A DNA stretch of 64,000 bases, taken from NCBI GenBank assembly GCA_031553765.1, contig JAVBKY010000002.1, positions 62,001-126,000 on the forward strand, written 5' to 3'. The stretch is from JAITMY01 sp031553765 (GTDB taxonomy: Bacteria > Bacteroidota > Bacteroidia > Bacteroidales > UBA932). Under the pieces are notes generated by a model. That model had not been told where the DNA came from, made no database searches, and saw nothing but the letters and a program-made list of their open reading frames with translations. The position numbers and the translations under genes were made by a program. Every line of letters begins with the position of its first letter. Within the stretch, counting starts at the first letter, position 1. Below, in pieces: positions 1-7,223 of this stretch.

Positions 1-3000
1 CGACATATCCACTAAGGCTTCATTAGCGTTTACAGCAACCACTTGCATTAAGGTTCCATTAATCGTGTAAATCTTTGCCTCGGTCATTGTCTTCTCGCCC
101 TTCACCGTTAGCTCGGTTACAACAGGGTTGGGAGAAAGGGTTAGCGCGCCAAACTCGTCGGATTCAGCCGAAGTGCTGCATGAGCCGGTGCCTATTGCAA
201 CCTGCTTGCTGCCGCTAATACCCGTTTCATCAGTAGCTGTAGCCGTAATGGTTACGCAGCCGGCTGATGTGCCTGAGCTAAACATACCAGACTCATTAAT
301 GCTTCCCAAGTCGGCAGGCTCTACCTTCCATGTTACAACCTGTTCAGAGTTAGAAGGCAGCACAAGAGCTGTATACTGGTTATCCGAACCTACAGGTACC
401 TTGTTGGGACCGCTTACTTGTATGCTGGTTACAGGTACAATCACAGCGTTACCCACCTTAACAATGATGTTATCCTCGAAGTAAGAGCTAACAGCGGGCA
501 TTTGCTTGCTGTAGAAACCTACTGGCTGAGCCACGCCATTCAGAACAAGGCTCTTCACATTAACCGTAATGCTTGATTTCAGCTTGGTAGATATTTTACC
601 ACCCGTTTCAACATAGATAGTAGCTGCGGTATCAAGCGCATGCTCGTTATCAACAAACAGCTTACGACCTGTACCCACATGAATATCTGCCTTGCCGAAA
701 CCACCTGCTACGTTAGTGTACAGGTTCATAAAGCGCAGATAGAATTTTCCGGTGTATTGTGGGTTAGCACGACGCAAGAACACGGTAGACTGCGCGTATG
801 TAAAGTTGGCGCGCGATTCAGCCGGATCGTTACTTAAGCGTGCATCATCACCGGTAAGTACAAGTGGTGCGCTACCCTTAACTTCGGTAAACAGGTACAT
901 ACCTGCCTTATCTGAAGCTCCGGTGGTGAATAGGAACGATGAGTCAACCATATTCAGCGTACCATCAAGCAGCCAAGTCTTAGCGCTGGTTGAGTAAATA
1001 CCGAGCGTACCGCCGCTCATTTGGAACGGAGCAGTAATACGCCACTTGGCAGGCACTGCATCCCAAGCCGAGGTAAACGGATCAAGACCTGATGTGCTAT
1101 CGCTTACCAAACCAAGACGAGCTTGAGAGTCCTTCATCATGAAGAGGTTAGCAGCAAAGTTAGCGCAAGCTATATTTTCAACCTGATCTTCAACCGATTG
1201 ACCACCAGAACCAAGCATAAGTCTTGAGGTAGTGGTATTTCCTGCAATGTAGCCGCTATCGCCGGCAACGGGTACTACTTGAGGATTCCAGTACATGGGC
1301 TTAGTCCACAAACCTTCGTTGTTAACCACCCAGTTGTACTTTGTAGCACGAATAATGGTAGTGGTTTTACTGGCAGTTACGCTTGGAGCAGAAACCGAAG
1401 AAACCTTAATGGTAAGCGGAGCAGAAGATGTTGAAACCACCTGCAGCCTGTTGTTGCTTAGATGTACTGTATCGGCAGTACCTGCGGTTATTTCCCACTT
1501 CATTTTAATGCTGGTAGCATTGGCGGGTGTATACGTAGCAACGTACACCACTTGCTGACCCAAATCCATGCTGCTTGGGCCACTCAACGCAATGTTAGTA
1601 ATTTGCTGAGCAGCATCAAGTACCGGCATAGTCTTAGTTGCCGAAACTCCATTAAGCGTTTGAGCCTTTACATTTACACTACCTGCTGCATTGCCAAAAG
1701 TTACAAGTCCGGTTGCAGCGTTAACCGTAGCATCGCCCGATGCTATGCTCCAGGTAATATTGCGGTCGTCGGCATTCAAGGGGTAAGCCACCGCAGAGAA
1801 CTGCATGGTAGCACCCTTAACGGCTGCCTGTACGCTATCGGGTGTGCTAATTACAACGCTGGTTACAGAAACCACTCCCAGCTTAATAGAGCCCGTACCT
1901 GAAATGTAGGCAGGGTGAGAAACCTCGGTAAACTCACCGGTTGTATACGTTTGGCTGCCCAGCTTAAGTGAAATTAAGCGAGTATCGCCATTGAGCATAA
2001 TGCGAGCACCATCTTCTACCACTACCGACTGTGTTTTTTCGGTAGCATCAGCCACATCGCAGTACAGCTTAGTGCCGGCAGACAGGTAAATGGTATTAGC
2101 GCGGCCAAAGCAGCTCTCGGCTTTACCTACAAGGTTGGTATTTTGTATCAACCAGTCACCTGTAAAGTCGGTATTATTGGCCTTCACCATTTGAATACCG
2201 TAGCTGCTGTTGGCAAGAGTTGCATCGCCTACCATCAGCACAATAGGCTTGCTACCCTTAAGGGTTGCGCCAATGCTAATCTTACTTATCTTATTATCAA
2301 GAATAGTTGCCGTGTCGCTAGCAGCGTTTGTAGCATTTTGGAAGTAGGTGGTATCCTTAATAGTAAGCGTACCATCTAAGCCAAATACGTTGAGGCTCGA
2401 TGTTGAGGTGTAGAAATATCCCTTAGACGTTTCAATATTGGCACTGAAAGCGCTTCTAGGGTTAGCAGCTAGAGCTCCAAGGATAAACCTTGCCCTCGCA
2501 CCATTTTCCACAAATAGCTTAGCGCCTGCAGGGAATGAGTTGGGCTGAAGCTGCATATTGTATGCCTTTGTGCTGGTTTCACCGGTAGCGTATGAACCTG
2601 TAACAAGCGCTGTATCGCCTGCAACAATGTTGCGTACAGGGTACCATTTAAACTTGTCGTTCCAGTCGGAGTTATCACCTTCAAATACCCACTTAAACAC
2701 GCGCGAAGCAGTAACACGCAGCGTACCGCTACCTGCCACATAACCTTCACCCGAAGTGGCCGTGTAAGTACCTACAGGTATTGCAACGCCATTAGCGTAG
2801 GCAAAGCCCGGAAGGAATACCATTTCGCCATCAAGTTCGAGTTTACCACCGCGAAGGTCAACCTTCACCTCGGTACCCAAAGCCAAGCCTGCGCCTGCAA
2901 CCTTAACGTTACCGGCCTCAATGCGCCACACCCCTGAGAATGAGTTAGAGGCAACAGTAAGGTGCAGCGTACCAGCGCCAACTTTCACCAAAGTATCGGC

Positions 3001-6000
3001 ACCTTCCACACCTACAGGTATAGTAAACGTACCATCTGTTGGAACGCTGATGGTTGATTTCTTGAATGTTTTAATAGCACCATTGATAGCATTAGCACCA
3101 ACCAAGGTACCACCACACAGCTCAAGTGTAGTAATAGTATCGGGAGTAGCCGCCAGCTGCAGCGTACCACCGGTTGCCAAAATAATCTTAGTATCCATTA
3201 CACCACCCGATGATTGAGCAGTACCATTGCTGATAGTACCACTACCCAAAGCGCCCGGCAACTCGTTAGGTGTCCAGTTGGTAGCCACATTCCACAGCGC
3301 GCCATTGGCACCCGACCATACCACATCGGCAGGCACAGGAGGAACGTAGCCTACGTAGCTACGTGGGTCGCCCACGCATGCGCCACCGGCTCCGGCCCTT
3401 CTCATAGTTGCCTCATCTGCTCCGGTAATAGTAAAGTTAAGAGACTTAGCATTAGTAAATTCCCAGTTACCATTATCAGCTAATCGGCTTGCAGTACCAT
3501 TATCCCATACAATATCGGTAGGTTGATGTATGCCCGAGTGCATATTGTTGATACCATTAACGGTAACACCTGCACCCTTGCCAAAGAAAGCGGTAACTTG
3601 AGCATTTGCTGCTATCCTCTTCCAGTAGTCGCGGAAAAGGTTGTTGCGGAAAGTATATACTGCATTAGTTCCAAGACAGTTGAATGTTACAGAGGGGTTA
3701 CCAGTACCATTATTACCATATTGAATACCATCAACTACGGCATTCGTCATAGCCGTGCTACCCACTTCAAATACCGTACAGTTCTCCATTAGGAAAGTAC
3801 CCGTATTGGGAACCTTCCAAATAGCATCGCCAATGTTGTAGAAGGTAGAATTTTTGATTGTAGCCGTGCCCACGTTGGCAATTTGGAATACCACGTAACC
3901 GGTACGGTTCAAGCAAATATCAGAGAATACACAGTTGTCCACTATCAGCTCCTCTATTTTAGAACCTTGCTCCCACCTAAATCCGGTTTGGAAGCCGGAA
4001 ATATTACAGTTTTTCAACTCCACTCTACCATAGGCTACACCACCAACAGTAGCATTGCTGTGGCTAAAGAGGTAGCCGCCATAAACAATAGGACTGGCTG
4101 TTAAGTTACCGTTTTCGAAGTCAATGCCATCAAGCACAATAAAGTTGCCGGCAGGCGTAGGGGCAGACGCATCGCTTACGCTGAAGAAAGTACTGTTGTT
4201 TGTTTTCCACTTTGGGCGTGCACCTGCACCTTCCGCAGCGCGAATAACAAAGCTCTTGCTTGCTGCCACTCCTGTAATGGTAGTGTTGGTCACCGTACCG
4301 CGCGGTACCACCAGCGTATCACCGCTCTTAAATGTAGCGGCGCCAATAATGGTGTTCCATATATCCGAAGATGTAATGTAGTGCGCCTTGTTGCCTGCTT
4401 CAACAGCTATTACCTGTACCTGTAACGGTACTCTTACTGCTGTAGCCTCAACATTTGAGCTGGTAATAATAAGCGTATCCTTAAAGGTGCCTGCAGCAGC
4501 CACGTTAACACTCAATGCCACGTTCACGCCTGCACTCGCATTGGCATCGGCAAAGGCAATGCTCTGCTTGCCGGCAGGAACGGTAAATTTACCGCTGCCA
4601 CCTGCTGCCATGGTCAATGAAAGGTTAGCTGTTAGGTTGGCGCCCTTCACGTTAATAGTTCTGCCAGCCTCGGCAATTTCAGTACCTACTGATGTAGACA
4701 AACCTGTTATCACACCCGGGTCAGCCGTAATAACCGGCGTAGAAATAGCGCCTGCTATAAATTCAATAGCGTAGAAGAAGGCATCCCCAGTCACTCCATA
4801 TACTGAAATAATATAAGTCTTAGTAGCGTCAAGGCCCTCATGATGAATCAAGCATGAGCCGCTTACACGAGAAATTGAGTCAACCAAAATAGGGTTGGCA
4901 GTAGGCTGTAAGTTATCAGCCTCATTGTAGGCCAGAGCTATACCACGACGAGCAGCATTAGCATTCATACCATGCACAATAACACCGGTAACACCGGTAA
5001 CACGCATGTGAATAAAGCGTCCATCGGTAAAGTAGTCAATGGGGGTACTATTCGGCTTAACAGTTATCATTGGAACAGTAGCCGAAGCCAGGTTATCCGT
5101 AACCAAGTCCCTGTTGCCCACAGCATCAGTGCTTAGGTTAGTATATGCCCTATTGCCTATCGTATATGATTGTACTATTGCCCACACACCCTCTCCGGCA
5201 GCGGTATTGGTAAATGCCGCATCGTTAGCGTACACCGTAGTATTAGAGGTTATAGTTCTTGTTGTAGTAGGAATTAGCGGAACTTTTACAGCAACCTCAA
5301 GGGGTACTCGCACTACCTCAGCTTCACCATTTGAGCTGGTAATAATAAGCGTATCCTTAAAGGTGCCGCCAGCAGCCACATTAATGGTAAACGGAACCAC
5401 CGCACCGGCGTTAGCAGCCGCTGCCGTAATAGATTGCTGAGCAACCGGGAAAGAAAACTTACCGCTACCTCCGGCGGCCATGGTCAAAAGCAGGTCTGCT
5501 GTAAGGTTGGTACCGGTTATGGTTACCGACTTTCCCGTAACGACCGTATCCAGTTTGGTAGATGCGCTAATAGATGCGGGACTAACCGTAAAGTCCGCGC
5601 TGGTAACCACAACCTTAAGAGGAATTTTTTTGCTAATTTCCTCACTTGATATCAAAAGGGTATCCGTAAAGGTACCCGCAGCGGCAACATCAACAGCCAA
5701 CACCACGTTGGCACCGGCAGCAAGCATTGCAGCCTCCTTAGCAATAGCAGCCCCGCTGCTTATGCTGAACTTTGAGCCAGCCCCCATAATGCTTGCAGTA
5801 AGATCTTTAGTAAGATTTTCACCCGTAACATTTACGGTTGTACCGGTTGTTATAGCAACCCCCATTGCAGTTTGCAGTGACTCCAATGTAGCAGGAGTAG
5901 CATTAAGTAATGGGTCGGTAATGGGAGGAGTGGGAACCACAAGTTCTATCGAACTAATCGTAATATTTCCGGAGAAAGTAAATTGCAAAAACTCTCCGGC

Positions 6001-6438
6001 AGTAGCAGAAAATGTAATAGTGCGAGGATCACATCCTGCAGGTTTTGTATTAACAAAATTAGAACTCAGTGACGCTGTCACATCTGCATAAGTACCACCA
6101 AGCGTTGCTGACTTTTTTAAGGTAACAAGCGATCGATTGTTATCTTGCAACGCAACGATTTTAAGACCAGAAATATCCACAGCAGGCGAGAAGTAGAATA
6201 TGCTGCTACTTGTTTTATAGCCATTAGTTATCTCGTCGCCACAAGTGTTAACGAGAACCGTTGGGTTGGAGGTTCCTCCTGCAGTTCCCTTATAGAGCGT
6301 TCCCACTCCAACTTTCTCATATCCTTTGGAAGATGAACTGTAGGTTGCCCCATCCCATGTCCATACATCCGCCTTTACCTGCACTCCCCATAGCATTAGC
6401 ATGGAAAAGAGCACCAACAATGAAATAATTTTTTTCAT
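1..6438 (-). CDS. Giant T9SS-secreted parallel beta-helix protein (3' end cut by window)
   Basis: An open frame runs from an ATG at 6438 through base 1 without a stop, giving 2146 codons in the window. A Sec signal peptide (MKKIISLLVLF...) ends near residue 23. Residues about 150-680 hold at least three related beta-sandwich modules containing GxNLT-type strands. Residues about 685-1010 form a parallel beta-helix: short strands, Asn-rich turns and phrases such as LDGIDFENG and VELKNCNISG, similar to DUF4957/DUF5123 or pectate-lyase-like proteins. Autotransporter-type strand repeats follow, then Big_2-like Ig modules near residues 1505-1620 and 2000-2080. From about residue 2093 the frame matches a type IX sorting domain (LSPNPVVTELTV, then KIYTINGTL). 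Roughly 30 residues are probably missing. The likely role is an exported pectin-binding or pectin-cleaving surface protein; no catalytic residue could be assigned. It is divergent from the GH31/GH3 cassette. Confidence 0.88.
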   Translation of the reverse strand, partial: MKKIISLLVLFSMLMLWGVQVKADVWTWDGATYSSSSKGYEKVGVGTLYKGTAGGTSNPTVLVNTCGDEITNGYKTSSSIFYFSPAVDISGLKIVALQDNNRSLVTLKKSATLGGTYADVTASLSSNFVNTKPAGCDPRTITFSATAGEFLQFTFSGNITISSIELVVPTPPITDPLLNATPATLESLQTAMGVAITTGTTVNVTGENLTKDLTASIMGAGSKFSISSGAAIAKEAAMLAAGANVVLAVDVAAAGTFTDTLLISSEEISKKIPLKVVVTSADFTVSPASISASTKLDTVVTGKSVTITGTNLTADLLLTMAAGGSGKFSFPVAQQSITAAAANAGAVVPFTINVAAGGTFKDTLIITSSNGEAEVVRVPLEVAVKVPLIPTTTRTITSNTTVYANDAAFTNTAAGEGVWAIVQSYTIGNRAYTNLSTDAVGNRDLVTDNLASATVPMITVKPNSTPIDYFTDGRFIHMRVTGVTGVIVHGMNANAARRGIALAYNEADNLQPTANPILVDSISRVSGSCLIHHEGLDATKTYIISVYGVTGDAFFYAIEFIAGAISTPVITADPGVITGLSTSVGTEIAEAGRTINVKGANLTANLSLTMAAGGSGKFTVPAGKQSIAFADANASAGVNVALSVNVAAAGTFKDTLIITSSNVEATAVRVPLQVQVIAVEAGNKAHYITSSDIWNTIIGAATFKSGDTLVVPRGTVTNTTITGVAASKSFVIRAAEGAGARPKWKTNNSTFFSVSDASAPTPAGNFIVLDGIDFENGNLTASPIVYGGYLFSHSNATVGGVAYGRVELKNCNISGFQTGFRWEQGSKIEELIVDNCVFSDICLNRTGYVVFQIANVGTATIKNSTFYNIGDAIWKVPNTGTFLMENCTVFEVGSTAMTNAVVDGIQYGNNGTGNPSVTFNCLGTNAVYTFRNNLFRDYWKRIAANAQVTAFFGKGAGVTVNGINNMHSGIHQPTDIVWDNGTASRLADNGNWEFTNAKSLNFTITGADEATMRRAGAGGACVGDPRSYVGYVPPVPADVVWSGANGALWNVATNWTPNELPGALGSGTISNGTAQSSGGVMDTKIILATGGTLQLAATPDTITTLELCGGTLVGANAINGAIKTFKKSTISVPTDGTFTIPVGVEGADTLVKVGAGTLHLTVASNSFSGVWRIEAGNVKVAGAGLALGTEVKVDLRGGKLELDGEMVFLPGFAYANGVAIPVGTYTATSGEGYVAGSGTLRVTASRVFKWVFEGDNSDWNDKFKWYPVRNIVAGDTALVTGSYATGETSTKAYNMQLQPNSFPAGAKLFVENGARARFILGALAANPRSAFSANIETSKGYFYTSTSSLNVFGLDGTLTIKDTTYFQNATNAASDTATILDNKISKISIGATLKGSKPIVLMVGDATLANSSYGIQMVKANNTDFTGDWLIQNTNLVGKAESCFGRANTIYLSAGTKLYCDVADATEKTQSVVVEDGARIMLNGDTRLISLKLGSQTYTTGEFTEVSHPAYISGTGSIKLGVVSVTSVVISTPDSVQAAVKGATMQFSAVAYPLNADDRNITWSIASGDATVNAATGLVTFGNAAGSVNVKAQTLNGVSATKTMPVLDAAQQITNIALSGPSSMDLGQQVVYVATYTPANATSIKMKWEITAGTADTVHLSNNRLQVVSTSSAPLTIKVSSVSAPSVTASKTTTIIRATKYNWVVNNEGLWTKPMYWNPQVVPVAGDSGYIAGNTTTSRLMLGSGGQSVEDQVENIACANFAANLFMMKDSQARLGLVSDSTSGLDPFTSAWDAVPAKWRITAPFQMSGGTLGIYSTSAKTWLLDGTLNMVDSSFLFTTGASDKAGMYLFTEVKGSAPLVLTGDDARLSNDPAESRANFTYAQSTVFLRRANPQYTGKFYLRFMNLYTNVAGGFGKADIHVGTGRKLFVDNEHALDTAATIYVETGGKISTKLKSSITVNVKSLVLNGVAQPVGFYSKQMPAVSSYFEDNIIVKVGNAVIVPVTSIQVSGPNKVPVGSDNQYTALVLPSNSEQVVTWKVEPADLGSINESGMFSSGTSAGCVTITATATDETGISGSKQVAIGTGSCSTSAESDEFGALTLSPNPVVTELTVKGEKTMTEAKIYTINGTLMQVVAVNANEALVDMS
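4452..5367 (-). repeat. Direct repeat of 40 identical bases inside the giant gene
   Basis: The 40 bases at 4452-4491 recur exactly at 5328-5367, 876 bases apart and in the same frame (876 is a multiple of 3). They encode the same strand of two copies of a beta-sandwich module; a more diverged third copy lies near 5640. Recombination between the exact copies would remove 292 residues in frame. Confidence 0.8.
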
Positions 6439-6503
6439 GTCTTCTTGTTTTTAGGGTTTATTAATTTGTTTTAGAGTTTTTTCTTTGCTTCGGTAAAAAC
6501 AAA

Positions 6504-6537
6504 AAACTCCCCTACGCAATTAAGCGCAAGGGAGTTT
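6504..6537 (-). terminator. Terminator-like hairpin in the leader of the giant T9SS gene
   Basis: The arms AAACTCCC (6504-6511) and GGGAGTTT (6530-6537) are perfect complements, with an inner CGC/GCG pairing and an AATTAA loop. Read on the minus strand, the hairpin is followed by TTTTTTGTTTTT, the classic form of an intrinsic terminator. It lies 65 bases before the ATG at 6438 and no minus-strand gene lies upstream of it. It is therefore either an attenuator or leader stem of that gene, or a remnant of a lost upstream gene. Confidence 0.55.
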
Positions 6538-6545
6538 GAAAAAGT

Positions 6546-6553
6546 AAAATGTA
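6546..6553 (-). promoter_or_regulatory. Weak candidate -7 box for the giant T9SS gene
   Basis: On the minus strand 6553-6546 reads TACATTTT, one base from the Bacteroidetes TAnnTTTG box. It sits between the (TG)27 tract and the hairpin, so a transcript from it would begin at about the hairpin. The place of a -33 element would fall inside the dinucleotide repeat. This is a weak match, listed because of its position. Confidence 0.25.
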
Positions 6554-6565
6554 TATGCTACACAG

Positions 6566-6621
<56 letters not shown>

Positions 6622-7049
6622 AATAAGCGTACCAACACAGCACCTCTTGAGAGAAGCTGAAAGACTACCTATTTGCATAAATGTACTCATACTTGCATAC
6701 AATCACGTGTTCGCACACATTGTTCATTGCAAAAATAGAGCATTTGACTCCTACCAAGTATAGATATGGTTCAAAATACGCTTACTATACAACTACACAT
6801 TTATTAATCAACAATATAAATACAAAATAACACTGTTAAAATATGCTGTAAGTAGCAGTGAAGACTCTCACACATTTAATATACAACAATAAATATCAAT
6901 ATGTTACATAAACAATTTAAATAAAAACATTTTTAATTATTTGAAAATAAACATCTTAAAACATATCTTACTGTATTAAATACAATAAGAAAAGCAGCGT
7001 TTTTGTAAAGGCAGCTAGATTTATCCTTGTTTTGCTGGCATATATGGAG

Positions 7050-7065
7050 GCGTGTCCGAACACGC
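7050..7065. repeat. Short inverted repeat GCGTGT-N4-ACACGC
   Basis: Six-base perfect arms with a CCGA loop lie in the divergent intergenic region. There is no U-tract on either side, so it does not look like a terminator. It could be a protein-binding site or a chance hairpin. Confidence 0.4.
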
Positions 7066-7111
7066 AAGACTTACGCAAGGAAGCTTTGTTTTTGTGAAAT
7101 AAAATGGAAAA

Positions 7112-7131
7112 TTGTACGAATTCATGTACAA
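7112..7131. promoter_or_regulatory. Candidate operator TTGTAC-N8-GTACAA
   Basis: Perfect six-base dyad arms are separated by eight bases, about 37 bases upstream of the candidate -7 box of the GH31/GH3 cassette. That position suits an activator site. The matching -33 TTTG element appears to be missing, which would fit an activator-dependent PUL promoter. The regulator is unknown and not encoded in the window. Confidence 0.4.
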
Positions 7132-7167
7132 ATCATTCCGAAAATGCCCGTCATAATGAGTTTTATC

Positions 7168-7186
7168 TACCTTTGGAACAAAGGTA
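7168..7186 (+). promoter_or_regulatory. Candidate -7 box embedded in a perfect palindrome
   Basis: TACCTTTG at 7168-7175 matches the Bacteroidetes -7 consensus TAnnTTTG. It is also the left arm of a perfect inverted repeat, with GAA as spacer and CAAAGGTA at 7179-7186. The GH31 start codon follows at 7224. No TTTG is found at the usual -33 distance. The dyad may be an operator overlapping the start site or a 5' stem-loop on the transcript. Confidence 0.45.
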
Positions 7187-7223
7187 AATATTAAGCGCAT
7201 CTTACCTCTCTAAATCATCTAAC

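Noticed and set aside
3500..4150. CRISPR-like or transposon repeats
   Set aside because: The repeated character comes from beta-helix coding; there are no regular spacers, inverted terminal repeats or transposase genes in the window.
5480..6091. 203-residue plus-strand frame opposite the giant gene
   Set aside because: It is a shadow of the Ser/Thr/Val-rich repeat coding on the minus strand; composition is skewed and no start signal is seen.
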